Shown: piece after piece, positions 1 to 9,144 of the stretch
Numbering within the stretch: the stretch's first letter is position 1
How the letters are laid out: every line of letters begins with the position of its first letter
DNA from: Rheinheimera sp. MM224
GTDB lineage: Bacteria; Pseudomonadota; Gammaproteobacteria; Enterobacterales; Alteromonadaceae
Assembly: GCF_947090785.1 (NCBI RefSeq)
Contig: NZ_OX352320.1
Span: forward strand, 868,001 to 932,000
DNA: 64,000 nucleotides
Reading direction: 5' to 3'
Made by a program: the position numbers and the translations under genes
The notes under the pieces: model-generated
Told to the model about the DNA's origin: nothing
Seen by the model: the letters and a program-made list of their open reading frames with translations, nothing else
The model's database searches: none

Positions 1-1602
1 CACCGATAAATGCGTATTGTCAGTTTTGCCATCCGGAAACTTCTGATACAAACCAGCCGGTACCTGAATAAAATACGGCTGACTGCCGTCCGGACCTAAC
101 TCTTGCCATAAATCACAGCTTTGCTGCTGCAAATCAAAAAAATCGATTTGAGCCAATTCGGCCTGCTGTTTAGCTTGGGTTGCATAAGCCGCTAAATCCC
201 GCTCTAAGCTGTTGCCTTTAAAATTCCGCCTGCAGATCGAGCTGGCAAGCAGTGGAATGGCGGCTTTGGCTTTGACCTCGCGGATAAACTGCTGCAACAA
301 CTGTGGGTAACGCGTATTGACTTGTGCATAACGCTTAGGGTCGTCTTGTTTTTGATCGTTATGGCCAAACTGGATCAACACATAATCGCCAGCTTGTAAT
401 TCATCGAGCAGCATTTGCCAGCGGCCTTCGTTTAAAAATCGTAAGGTGCTGCGGCCATTGGCCGCTAAATTGACAACTTGCAACTGCGGCAGCATAAAGT
501 CAGGTAACAACTGGCCCCATCCACGCTCCGGATACGCCAGATTAGTTTTATCCGACATTGTGGAATCACCGATCAGATACAGCTTAGCTGGCGGGGTGTT
601 GAGTTTGGTTTTTAACCAACTGCGGACTGTTTTTAACAACTGTTCTGGTTGCCACTGGCCCTGATAGACCCAATCAGCATTAATGGCTGGTGTTCCTTTT
701 GGCCAATTCTCTTGCAACCAGCCGTAATTGGCTCCACTGGAACCGCTAAAATAACTACGCTCGCCCCATAAGTTGGCTCTGTCGCGGCTGGGTTCATCCG
801 GATAGGTTTTACGGAATATAGGTTTATCGGCCATCAAAGGCGAATACTGATTATTCTGTAGATAAAACTGGGCGTCATAATGCCGGCGCCCGAGTAAAAA
901 GCCCTGAATACCGGATAGCTTCGAGTCTGTGACCACTAACTTCGCGTTTTTATCTAGCTCGCCGTCATGCCAGAGCGAAGCTTCTGTGGCCTGGCTATAA
1001 AACTGGCTTTGTGTAACCCAGGCTGTTCCGCGTGGGCAAACATAATCGACATGGCCTTCAAAGTAACAGTTGCTGTGGTAATACAGCCCTTGTTTATTCC
1101 ATAAACTTAAGCTGTCAGCGCCACCCGCTATCACGCGGCATTGGTCTGTGATGATACGGCTGGCCTGCTCAAAACCACGAATGGCAAACTGATGATCATG
1201 ATCGCCATACACAGCGCCGTAGCTGTTGAATACGGTTAAATCCAGCAGCACTATATCCGAGGCTTTAATATTAACCACGGCAGAGCCCCAGTCATCAGGC
1301 TGCTGTTTTAAATGGTTTTTACGAAGTTCAGCGAATTCAATAGTGGTACTGGTTTTACCGCTGCCAGCCAAAATGACTTTGTCGCGGGTCAGGTAAAGTT
1401 TTTCTTTATAAATACCAGGGCCAACTTCAATCAATGCCCATTGCTGAGTGGCGGGTAAGGATTCCAGCGCTTGTTGAATAGAGTGAAAAGGCGCTGAGCC
1501 ATCTAAAGCGACCTGTAAGCGAAGTGGCTGCTCACTGGCGTGCAGGTTCAGGCAAAACAGGCTGAGTACAAGTAGACTCAGCCTGACAAACAGTGACCAC
1601 AT
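1..1602 (-). CDS. Secreted pectinesterase (CE8) - rhamnogalacturonan acetylesterase (CE12) fusion, partial
   Basis: The frame is open from the ATG at 1602 to the window edge, so the C-terminus is missing. A signal peptide (about residues 1-23, ending LNLHA) is followed by a beta-helix pectin methylesterase domain (about 25-310) and an SGNH esterase domain (about 338-534). In the CE8 part the catalytic aspartates can be placed in GADSL and in HVDYV, and the arginine in LLGRR. The usual QDT is ADS and the usual GRPW tryptophan is not conserved. In the SGNH part all blocks are present: IGDST (Ser), FGHND and DNTHLS (Asp/His). Expected role: removal of methyl and acetyl groups from pectin in the periplasm or outside the cell, so that GH28 and GH105 can act. 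The start lies 4 bases after the stop of the GH105 gene upstream, so both are probably one transcript. Confidence 0.85.
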   Translation of the reverse strand, partial: MWSLFVRLSLLVLSLFCLNLHASEQPLRLQVALDGSAPFHSIQQALESLPATQQWALIEVGPGIYKEKLYLTRDKVILAGSGKTSTTIEFAELRKNHLKQQPDDWGSAVVNIKASDIVLLDLTVFNSYGAVYGDHDHQFAIRGFEQASRIITDQCRVIAGGADSLSLWNKQGLYYHSNCYFEGHVDYVCPRGTAWVTQSQFYSQATEASLWHDGELDKNAKLVVTDSKLSGIQGFLLGRRHYDAQFYLQNNQYSPLMADKPIFRKTYPDEPSRDRANLWGERSYFSGSSGANYGWLQENWPKGTPAINADWVYQGQWQPEQLLKTVRSWLKTKLNTPPAKLYLIGDSTMSDKTNLAYPERGWGQLLPDFMLPQLQVVNLAANGRSTLRFLNEGRWQMLLDELQAGDYVLIQFGHNDQKQDDPKRYAQVNTRYPQLLQQFIREVKAKAAIPLLASSICRRNFKGNSLERDLAAYATQAKQQAELAQIDFFDLQQQSCDLWQELGPDGSQPYFIQVPAGLYQKFPDGKTDNTHLSV

Positions 1603-1605
1603 TCG

Positions 1606-4068
1606 TTAATCCTTCAACAACTGTGCCATTTGCACACCAGCCATAATAAAAGGCCCTGTGCCTTTGCTGTCGTTGCGGTAGATAGGCTCACTCATGTAAT
1701 AGTGGTAGCTGCCATCCCGACCAGCACCTAAACCTGCGACCTGTACCATAGTGGTCAGGCTGATGCTGCCATCCGGATGCACCAGTACAAATTCATTGAG
1801 CAGGCCTTGCCAGGCTTTTTTACTGATATCCAGATACCGATCTTTGGGTAAATAACCTTTATTGATGGCTTTGGCATAAAAATAGACAAACATGCTGCTG
1901 CCGCTCGATTCCAGATAGTTACCACGTTCACCGGCTTTATCCATAATCTGATACCAGACACCGCTTTCAGGGTCTTGATATTTGGCTAAATCTGCAGCCA
2001 GCTCGGTTACCATATTCAATAAAGGCTGACGTAATTCGGTGTTATCCGCTGGGATATAATCCAAAACATCCACCAGCGCCATACCCAACCAGCCAATAGC
2101 ACGGCCCCAGAAATAAGCAGAACGACCTGTGGTTTTATCGGCCCAGTCCATCTGTTTTGACTCATCCCAGGCATGGAAATACAAACCGGTTTTGTCATCA
2201 CGTAACTGTTCACGGGTCACCACAAACTCGTGCACCACTTGCTCCAGACTGGCACCTTGCTCAAATAAACTGCTGTAATAAGCTAAAAACGGCATGCCCA
2301 TATAAACCCCGTCCAGCCAGAGCTGATTTGGGTAAATCTGCTTATGCCAGAAAGCGCCGTTTGAGGTTTTTGGGTGATGTTTTAACTGGTCGCGTAACTT
2401 CTGAACTGCTAATTGATACTTGGGCTCTTTGGTGTGTTCAAATACCCTTAGCAGCAGATTGCCACTATTGATGCTGTCGATATTAAATTTGCTGGCGTCG
2501 TAGCTAGGAATAGTGCCGTCAGCAGCGACAAAGCTGTCGGCCATTTTGTCGATCACGGCCTGATAAGCAGGGTTAGCAGCATATTTATTTAAGTCATCAA
2601 AAGCCTGCACCAATAAACCTGTGGTGTATTCAAAGGCGACAGGGCGGTCACGTTCGGTATCCCAACCACCCCAATAATACTGGCCAGCCTGGCGCTTCAG
2701 CTCTGAGTTGGCTAATTGCTGGCTCCAGTACAAAGCTCGTTCGCTGGTCAGAGGCTGACTGGTTTGGGCTTGGGTTAATTCTGTTTTTAATCTCAGGCGC
2801 GGTGTTAGAGTTAAACGTTCCACTTCCTGCTGCAGATACTCAACAAATCGCTGCTCGTTAGTGATGCCGTTCAGTTCATGTTGCCATGCGCCTAACAGGT
2901 AATACTCCAGATGCTGGCCTGATACATTCATCACTGCGACATGGTTATGTTCGTCTGTGCTGAGCTGTTCCAGCTTGCCACGTTTAAATAAGATCGCCAT
3001 GCCAAGGTTGGCACCATCCAGGCTTTGTTTACCGTAAGTCGCAAGATAAGTGTAAGTATGGCCGCTACTTTCCAAAGTTCCGGTCAGCAGTTGAGTGTCA
3101 GGGAGTTTTACTATGCCAAGTGCCAGATTATCCAGCGGTTGGCTTAAGGTCAGACGGTTTTGTAATAAACGGCTGCCCGCTGTCATCGACAAATGGGCTT
3201 TGACATCCAAGGTTTTACCGGCAATCTGCCAGTTTTTGTAGTCTATGGTCAGCGCTGAATACAAAGGGCCATTTTCGATGATAGTGACGCTATGACCGTC
3301 CAATTTAGAGACTCGCTCTACTTTGCTGCCATCCCAGTAGCCAAAACCACCGGCGCCTACAGCTTTGCCAACTTTGAGCACATCTGTGCCCCATGGCAGC
3401 ATTTCATGGTAAGAGCTGTAACCATCCTGGCCTATTTGATCCAGCACCGGCTTGCCGGTTTTATTGCCAAAAATATCAAAGCCGTTACGCCAGTCCAGAT
3501 AAATACGGTAAGCCACTTTATCCGATTCAATACCCGGGCCTTCGTAACGGATAAACTCACTGTGATCTGTGTATTGAGATGGAGGCGTCAGGCTGCTGAC
3601 ATTTTCAAAGCTGCCACCGACGTATTGTTTGTCTTGCCACTGGCCACCGGTTTTTTGCGAAATTTCGGCCTGAGTTTGTTTAGGCAGCTCTGTGGCTGTG
3701 CCTGCAGTGATTTGTAGTTCTAAAGTTTCACCAGCACTCAGAGTGGGGCTAATGAATAAGGTATCTTTTTGGCCATCAGCGTTGCGGTCAATCCACTGTG
3801 AAGGCAGTAGGCCTTGAGCGCTGGTCGCAATAAAAGCGGAATTCTGTACTTCAGTTTCTGCCAGACCTAAGTCGGCTGCAGGTAGATAAATAGGTTCTTG
3901 TGAACGGGCGAAAACCGAGGGGTTATGAATGCTTAAGGTGGCGACAGATGATGCTGTAGTTGGCTGAATAGCTTGTTGTTCAGTTGGTTCTGGCGCTGGG
4001 GCTGATTTACTGCAAGCTACTAAAAAACTTAAGCTGAGGCTGGAGATCAGCAATGGGCGTTTAAACAT
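1606..4068 (-). CDS. DUF4861 - glycoside hydrolase family 105 lipoprotein
   Basis: The start at 4068 is chosen over an upstream ATG at 4107 because it directly begins a lipoprotein signal (MFKRPLL...LVAC, lipobox Cys at about residue 19). The N-terminal half (about 45-430) resembles DUF4861, a beta-rich domain often found with pectin enzymes. The C-terminal half (about 455-820) is an alpha6/alpha6 GH105 domain, with the family segment QLWLDGVYMGMPF carrying the catalytic Asp and the later FWGRAIGWLG segment. GH105 enzymes hydrolyse unsaturated galacturonyl or rhamnogalacturonyl oligosaccharides and release the 4-deoxy-5-keto uronate used by KduI. The protein is expected to be anchored in the outer membrane or periplasm. 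It lies between the TonB receptor and the esterase on the same strand. Confidence 0.85.
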   Translation of the reverse strand: MFKRPLLISSLSLSFLVACSKSAPAPEPTEQQAIQPTTASSVATLSIHNPSVFARSQEPIYLPAADLGLAETEVQNSAFIATSAQGLLPSQWIDRNADGQKDTLFISPTLSAGETLELQITAGTATELPKQTQAEISQKTGGQWQDKQYVGGSFENVSSLTPPSQYTDHSEFIRYEGPGIESDKVAYRIYLDWRNGFDIFGNKTGKPVLDQIGQDGYSSYHEMLPWGTDVLKVGKAVGAGGFGYWDGSKVERVSKLDGHSVTIIENGPLYSALTIDYKNWQIAGKTLDVKAHLSMTAGSRLLQNRLTLSQPLDNLALGIVKLPDTQLLTGTLESSGHTYTYLATYGKQSLDGANLGMAILFKRGKLEQLSTDEHNHVAVMNVSGQHLEYYLLGAWQHELNGITNEQRFVEYLQQEVERLTLTPRLRLKTELTQAQTSQPLTSERALYWSQQLANSELKRQAGQYYWGGWDTERDRPVAFEYTTGLLVQAFDDLNKYAANPAYQAVIDKMADSFVAADGTIPSYDASKFNIDSINSGNLLLRVFEHTKEPKYQLAVQKLRDQLKHHPKTSNGAFWHKQIYPNQLWLDGVYMGMPFLAYYSSLFEQGASLEQVVHEFVVTREQLRDDKTGLYFHAWDESKQMDWADKTTGRSAYFWGRAIGWLGMALVDVLDYIPADNTELRQPLLNMVTELAADLAKYQDPESGVWYQIMDKAGERGNYLESSGSSMFVYFYAKAINKGYLPKDRYLDISKKAWQGLLNEFVLVHPDGSISLTTMVQVAGLGAGRDGSYHYYMSEPIYRNDSKGTGPFIMAGVQMAQLLKD

Positions 4069-4104
4069 CGAAGTCACGGCTATTACCTGTTGTAAGAGTA
4101 AAAA

Positions 4105-4146
4105 CAAATTCGTGACTTACAGTGCCAGACTGCAAGTCACGCCAAA
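4105..4146 (-). terminator. Hairpin between the TonB receptor gene and the GH105 gene
   Basis: An imperfect inverted repeat has arms at 4111-4123 and 4129-4141 (CGTGACTT, one mismatch, CAGT) and a 5-base loop. Read on the minus strand it is followed by AATTTGTTTTT. It could end part of the receptor transcript, or protect its 3' end so that less of the downstream enzyme mRNA is made. The function is inferred from structure only. Confidence 0.45.
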
Positions 4147-4177
4147 GCCGCCATCCATGGCTAAGCTATGAGAGAGA

Positions 4178-6955
4178 TTAAAATTTGTATTGAGCGCCTA
4201 AGTAGTATTGACGACCAGTTTCATGGTAATAAGTCAGGCGGTTACCGGCTGAATCTACCCATTGATCATCCACTTCGTCGGTCAGGTTCAGTGCTTCAAA
4301 ACTGATTTTCCAGTTGTCGTTTAACGCATAGGAAACCGATGCATCCACGTTAGTGGTGGCGTTGGTGCCTTCCATATCGTTGTTATCACGGCCAACGGCT
4401 GTGGTCAGGTATTTGCCACGTTTTGCCATGGAGACACGAGCGTTTAAAGCTTCATGTTCGTAGTAAAGAGTGGCTGCTGAGGTATTTTTTGACAAACCGT
4501 TTAAGTCGCGGGTTGCTTGTACAACACCAGCTGCGTTGACATAGTCCATTTGGGCATCGACATAAGTGTAGTTACCGATAAAACCAAACCTGTTCCAGAA
4601 CTCAGGCAAGAAGGTAAAAGGCAACTGATAGCTGACTTCCATCCCTTTTAAATCGCCGCCAGGGCCATTCAACGGCGTAGTCACCTGCCAATCCACGTTT
4701 TCGTTACAGTCATCGTTGTAACCAGGGCCTGCAGTACAGGCATCAATTGCAGCCTGAATCGGCAAGCCAGTTGCGGTAAAGGCTTTGGTTTCACGTAAGG
4801 TCTGAACATGGCTGTCGATATCTTTGAAGAAAAACGCCACACCTAACATGGATTCGTCAGAGAAATAGAATTCAAAACCCAAATCGTAGGTCTGAGCTTT
4901 AGTCGGCTCCAGTTGTGGGTTGCCACCAGAAACAGCGCGGCTGCCGCCGGAAACAGAAACTGATACGTCAGGACGAATGGCCCCTAAACCAGCTCGTGCC
5001 ATTACTTCCGCAGCACCAAAACGTACTATCACATCTTCCCATGGCTCCAATGCCAGGTTGATTGACGGTAATAATTCGTTGTAGTCATGTTCAGCGGTAA
5101 TCTGAGTTGGAGTGGTGGCAAAAGTAGCCCAGGCTGTCGAACTTTGGTCTGTTTTCACCTGACGTAAACCAACGTTACCACGCAGTGGCATGTCAGCAAT
5201 GTCCGTATCAAAACCCAGTTGCAGATAAGCACCTAAGGTTTCTTCTGTAGCTGAGTAGTTATCAGGGCGACGGAAATCTGCACTGACCTCAAAAGCACCA
5301 GTATTACTGTAGATATCGTATTGAGCATCAATAGCTGCGAAATCAGGCACTAACCAGACTGGCTGACTACCTAAGCCGGAATTGTATTGCATCAGCAGAT
5401 CTGGGGTATAGACAATACCAGCACCGTTTTCTGTCTGACGGCGAGCTTCGTAGGTTTCAAAACTAAAATCTTTGTAGTGCAGACCTGCCTTTAACGTCAG
5501 GTTATCAGTTAGCAGATAAGTAAAATTCAGTTCTGCTGTATCAAAGGTGTTTTCTGCCCCCAATGGACGTAAACGCACGCTGTTTGAGGTCCAGCCGTTT
5601 GGATCAAATACACCTGCGCCATAAGTCAGAGCCGGGTTTTCTCTGTTGCCACCGCGATAATCATAAGCAAATTCAACACCGCGTTTTTCTGCTACTAAGG
5701 TAGTTTGTACCGGGTTATCAAATTCTGATTTGGCGGTACCTATCATGGCATCCATACTCAAATCATCAGTCAGGTGCTGCTTTAATGACAGGTTGTATTG
5801 CAGGAATTCGGTGCTGAGTTCGTCAAAGCGGTTTTCGGCACGAATAGTGGCATTTTCAAAACTACCATAGGTCATGGTGTTGGTATCATCGATAAAATAA
5901 TCGACTACATTCATATCACCTGTAATGCCTGAAGGCGCTACATCAGGTCCGGTGATATTGGCTCCGGCATTCAAAATACCTTGTAAAAACACTTCATTAC
6001 GGGTGGCATCTGTTTTTGCGTACAACACATCTAAATCAATTTTTGTATCGTCATTAGGTCTGAACTGAAAGGATGAACTTAAACCCAGGCGGTCCATATC
6101 ATGAGTGTAGGAGTCATAACGTGGTAAACGTGGCCTGGCTGCAGCGTTAATTTCTGCTAACTCAGGAGCGTCTGCATCACCCTGGTAACTGCCAAAGTCG
6201 TTGACGCTATTCCAACGCACCGTACTGGCACCTTGATCTTTCAGCTGACGTTCTGAATAAGAGGCTGAAAATAAAGCACCAATTTTACCGTCGGCGAAAA
6301 TATTACTGACTAAAAAGGACGTTTTAGGATCAGACTTTTCAGACAAATCGTTGTAACCCATCTGGCCAGAAGCTGCAAAAGTAAAGCCATCATAATCAAA
6401 AGGTTGGGCAGCTTTTAAGTCGACAGTTGCACCTAATGAGCCTTCTTCCACATCAGCGGACGCGGTTTTACGCACAGTTAAAGAACTGAATAAGTCGGAA
6501 GAGAAGGTGTTGAAGTCAAAACCACGGCCACGGTTTGCACCGCCGATTTGGTCGGTACCACCGCTGGTCGATACTGCTTCCATACCGTTGATACGAACAC
6601 GGGTAAATTCAGGGCCTAAACCCCGAACTGAAATTTGACGGCCTTCACCTGCGGCACGTGAAATGGCAATACCAGGAATACGTTGTAAAGATTCTGCCAG
6701 GTTTAGATCCGGGAAGTCGGCAATATCTTCCGCCAGAATAGCGTCGACGGCGCCATCGGACTGGCGTTTTTGATTTAAAGCATTGGATAACGAATCGCGG
6801 AAACTGCCTTTCACTTCGATCACTTCAATTTTTTCGTCCAGCTTTTTCGTTTCGGTAGTTTCTTGTGCTGATACAGAAAATAGTGAAGTACAACCTGCGA
6901 TAGCTAAAGCTAACGCAACTTTATTCGGGTGAAATGGCGTGTTGGATTTTGCCAT
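4178..6955 (-). CDS. TonB-dependent outer-membrane receptor, likely for pectin oligosaccharides
   Basis: The 925-residue protein begins with a signal peptide ending about FSVSAQ, then a TonB-box-like KIEVIEVKG at about residues 41-49, a plug domain (RIPGIAISR, ISVRGLG, RVRINGMEA) and a long beta-barrel ending in YKF with the aromatic terminal residue expected of outer-membrane proteins. It resembles the TIGR01782-type receptors of Caulobacter and Alteromonadales polysaccharide loci. A good ribosome site (GAGGTAG) precedes the ATG. Substrate is inferred from the neighbours: two pectin enzymes downstream and kduD-kduI divergently upstream. Two LacI-type operators lie 100-150 bases upstream of the start, so expression probably responds to the locus regulator. 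Confidence 0.88.
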   Translation of the reverse strand: MAKSNTPFHPNKVALALAIAGCTSLFSVSAQETTETKKLDEKIEVIEVKGSFRDSLSNALNQKRQSDGAVDAILAEDIADFPDLNLAESLQRIPGIAISRAAGEGRQISVRGLGPEFTRVRINGMEAVSTSGGTDQIGGANRGRGFDFNTFSSDLFSSLTVRKTASADVEEGSLGATVDLKAAQPFDYDGFTFAASGQMGYNDLSEKSDPKTSFLVSNIFADGKIGALFSASYSERQLKDQGASTVRWNSVNDFGSYQGDADAPELAEINAAARPRLPRYDSYTHDMDRLGLSSSFQFRPNDDTKIDLDVLYAKTDATRNEVFLQGILNAGANITGPDVAPSGITGDMNVVDYFIDDTNTMTYGSFENATIRAENRFDELSTEFLQYNLSLKQHLTDDLSMDAMIGTAKSEFDNPVQTTLVAEKRGVEFAYDYRGGNRENPALTYGAGVFDPNGWTSNSVRLRPLGAENTFDTAELNFTYLLTDNLTLKAGLHYKDFSFETYEARRQTENGAGIVYTPDLLMQYNSGLGSQPVWLVPDFAAIDAQYDIYSNTGAFEVSADFRRPDNYSATEETLGAYLQLGFDTDIADMPLRGNVGLRQVKTDQSSTAWATFATTPTQITAEHDYNELLPSINLALEPWEDVIVRFGAAEVMARAGLGAIRPDVSVSVSGGSRAVSGGNPQLEPTKAQTYDLGFEFYFSDESMLGVAFFFKDIDSHVQTLRETKAFTATGLPIQAAIDACTAGPGYNDDCNENVDWQVTTPLNGPGGDLKGMEVSYQLPFTFLPEFWNRFGFIGNYTYVDAQMDYVNAAGVVQATRDLNGLSKNTSAATLYYEHEALNARVSMAKRGKYLTTAVGRDNNDMEGTNATTNVDASVSYALNDNWKISFEALNLTDEVDDQWVDSAGNRLTYYHETGRQYYLGAQYKF

Positions 6956-7053
6956 GATATCTACCTCGTCCTGTCTGGTTCAAAGCGTTCAGCCAGTACA
7001 TGCCAGCTGTATTTTTAATAATGGAAGACGCTTTGTGCGACTCCCTGTTGATT

Positions 7054-7071
7054 TTGTCTACCGGTGGCAAA
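7054..7071. promoter_or_regulatory. LacI-type operator, site 1
   Basis: A partial palindrome centred on the CG at 7062-7063, with the right half GGTGGCAA matching the consensus and the left half the variant TTGTCTACC. On the minus strand it overlaps a possible promoter for the TonB receptor gene (TTGCAA, 17 bases, TAGACA). The same variant half-site recurs at 18511-18519. Confidence 0.6.
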
Positions 7072-7085
7072 AAATGCTTGCAATT

Positions 7086-7105
7086 TTGTGCCACCGATGG
7101 CAAAA
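7086..7105. promoter_or_regulatory. LacI-type operator, site 2
   Basis: Near-perfect palindrome TGCCACC/GATGGCA (core 7089-7102) flanked by T-rich and A-rich arms, centred at 7095-7096, exactly 33 bases from the centre of site 1. A central CG with mirrored GCC/GGC blocks is typical of LacI-family binding sites. Confidence 0.7.
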
Positions 7106-7377
7106 AGCTAACACCAAGCTTAGATTACTGTCAAACGTCGCACAAAAAAAAATCAGTCATGTTGTAGGGTTTTATTTGGTTTTGATGGTTAACTTGTTGT
7201 TTTACATTGATAATGTTGCACATTTGGTCGGCGGATAAAATAGGTTTTGTTCCAGATGTGAAATTAATTCTGATTGGGCTGAACTTCACAGGCATTTTGA
7301 GCATTAAATGTGTAGTGACTGTGTTCTGATGCGGTAAGAGAAAGTCGCAGCGATTCAGACAAAAAAGGAGTCAAAAA
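7106..7377. other. Intergenic region between the divergent TonB receptor and kduD operons
   Basis: Of the 422-base gap, the part next to the receptor gene holds the two operators. The remaining 270 bases towards kduD are AT-rich, with no third copy of the operator and no convincing promoter. The only clear signal is the kduD ribosome site (AAAAGGAG) at about 7363-7370. Confidence 0.6.
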
Positions 7378-8136
7378 ATGTCGGCTTTATTTTCGTTAAA
7401 AGGGCAAAGGGCATTAGTTACCGGTGCCAGCCGTGGTTTAGGTAAAGCCATTGCGCAGGCGTTAGCACAAGCCGGAGCTTCGGTGATTTGCTGCAGTTCT
7501 CAATTGGATGGTGCCAGCAAAACTGCAGCTGAAATTGAGGCTCAAGGTGGTCAGGCCTTTTCATTAGCCGCTGATTTATCGGATTTAGATCAGGTGAGAT
7601 CTTTAGCGCAAGGCGCTTTGGCTCTTGGCGAAGTACATATTCTGGTGAACTGCGGTGGCACTATTTTCCGTGCACCTGCAGTGGATTATCCAATGCAAGA
7701 GTGGCAAAAGGTGATGCGGGTGAATCTGGATTCAGCATTTTTATTAAGTCAGATGCTCGGAGCTGAAATGCTTAAACGCGGTCAGGGCAAAATTATTAAT
7801 ATTGCATCTATGTTGTCTTACAGCGGTGGTATTACCGTGCCGGCATATACCGCAAGTAAACATGCCATTACAGGTTTAACCAAAGCTTTGGCCAACGAAT
7901 GGGCTGCTTCTGGCTTAAATATCAATGCGATAGCCCCTGGTTATTTCCGTACAGATAATACCTTTGCCTTGCAGCAGGATGAAGTTCGCAATCAAGCCAT
8001 TCTGGCGCGGATCCCGTCAGGTCGCTGGGGAGAACCTGAAGATTTAGCAGGCGCAGCTGTATTTTTGGCAAGCAGTGCCAGTAATTATGTCAATGGCCAT
8101 GTGTTGGCTGTAGATGGAGGCTGGCTGGCTCGCTAG
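7378..8136 (+). CDS. kduD: 2-dehydro-3-deoxy-D-gluconate 5-dehydrogenase, SDR family
   Basis: A 252-residue short-chain dehydrogenase with the N-terminal nucleotide site TGASRGLG (about residues 16-23), NCGG in place of NNAG, and the catalytic YxxxK at Tyr157/Lys161. Length and sequence fit KduD, which reduces 3-deoxy-D-glycero-2,5-hexodiulosonate to 2-keto-3-deoxygluconate in the cytoplasm. The next gene, 21 bases downstream, is kduI, which makes its substrate, and this settles the assignment among SDR enzymes. The ATG follows a strong AAAAGGAG site. Gluconate 5-dehydrogenase is the main alternative but fits the context less well. Confidence 0.9.
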   Translation: MSALFSLKGQRALVTGASRGLGKAIAQALAQAGASVICCSSQLDGASKTAAEIEAQGGQAFSLAADLSDLDQVRSLAQGALALGEVHILVNCGGTIFRAPAVDYPMQEWQKVMRVNLDSAFLLSQMLGAEMLKRGQGKIINIASMLSYSGGITVPAYTASKHAITGLTKALANEWAASGLNINAIAPGYFRTDNTFALQQDEVRNQAILARIPSGRWGEPEDLAGAAVFLASSASNYVNGHVLAVDGGWLAR

Positions 8137-8157
8137 AGCTAGCCTTAGCAGGAGATA

Positions 8158-9003
8158 GTGATGAATGTAATTTTTGAAAACCGTTTTGCCACAGCGCCCT
8201 TGGATGTCAAACACTACGACACCGAAAAGCTGCGGCAGAACTTTTTGATCGATAACCTGATGCAGGCCGATCAACTGGTGTTGTGTTACACCCACTATGA
8301 ACGTTTGATTGTTGGCAGCGCTGTGCCGGTCAAAGCGCCAGTTGTATTACAAACAGTAGATGCGCTGAAGGCTGAGTTTTTTTTGCAGCGCCGTGAACTG
8401 GGTGTGATTAATGTTGGCGGCACCGGCTATGTGGAAGTAGACGGCACTAAATACGAGCTGGCGAATAAAGAGGCGTTGTATGTCGGTATGGGCTGCAAAA
8501 ACGTCAGCTTTCATAGCTTAAACACACAGCAGCCCGCAAAGTTTTACTTAAATTCTACCCCTGCTCATCACGCTTATCCGGTTCAACACGTACGGATGAA
8601 TGATTGTAAAAAGCTGGAGATGGGCGCTTTAGCCACCAGTAACGAGCGCATTATTTATCAGTTAATGATTAAAGAAGTGGTGCAAACCTGTCAGCTACAA
8701 ATGGGCTTAACAGTGCTGAGCCAGGGCAGCGTCTGGAATACTATGCCAGCGCATCAGCATGACAGACGGATGGAAGCGTATTTCTATTTTGATCTGACAC
8801 CTGGTCAGGCAGTGTGCCACTTTATGGGCGAACCCAAGGAAACCCGTCATTTGTGGATGGGCAATGAGCAGGCTGTGGTTTCGCCACCCTGGTCCATTCA
8901 CAGTGGTGTAGGTACAGGCAGTTATGCCTTTATCTGGGGCATGGCGGGTGAAAATCTGGATTATCACGATATGGATAAATTTGGCCCTGATCAATTGAGA
9001 TAA
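8158..9003 (+). CDS. kduI: 5-dehydro-4-deoxy-D-glucuronate isomerase
   Basis: A 281-residue cupin enzyme converting 5-keto-4-deoxyuronate, released from unsaturated galacturonides by enzymes such as GH105, to the diketo acid used by KduD. The metal ligands can be placed as His199, His201, Glu206 and His248. Their spacing is identical to His196, His198, Glu203 and His245 of the E. coli enzyme. C-terminal WGMAGENLDY is also typical. It lies in the kduD operon with an AGGAG site before the ATG. Confidence 0.95.
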   Translation: MMNVIFENRFATAPLDVKHYDTEKLRQNFLIDNLMQADQLVLCYTHYERLIVGSAVPVKAPVVLQTVDALKAEFFLQRRELGVINVGGTGYVEVDGTKYELANKEALYVGMGCKNVSFHSLNTQQPAKFYLNSTPAHHAYPVQHVRMNDCKKLEMGALATSNERIIYQLMIKEVVQTCQLQMGLTVLSQGSVWNTMPAHQHDRRMEAYFYFDLTPGQAVCHFMGEPKETRHLWMGNEQAVVSPPWSIHSGVGTGSYAFIWGMAGENLDYHDMDKFGPDQLR

Positions 9004-9050
9004 GGGGCGCGAAGTTCTGGGGAGAGCTTCGTTTAGTAACAGTTTAGTAA

Positions 9051-9086
9051 AAGGGCAGCAATCACTGCGATAGACAGTGTGCCCTT
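9051..9086 (+). other. Intercistronic hairpin between kduI and the TRAP genes
   Basis: AAGGGCA at 9051-9057 pairs with TGCCCTT at 9080-9086, and CACTG at 9063-9067 with CAGTG at 9075-9079, leaving a 7-base loop and a 5-base bulge. No T-run follows, so it is not an intrinsic terminator. It may be an mRNA processing or stabilising element separating enzyme and transporter expression. Confidence 0.45.
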
Positions 9087-9144
9087 CGACAGCGCCAGAA
9101 GTACGAGCGCTGACTCATAACAAATAGAACAGGTAGGTTAGACG

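Noticed and set aside
6939..7238. Plus-strand 99-codon frame through the operator region
   Set aside because: It overlaps the start of the TonB receptor gene and both operators. No ribosome site.
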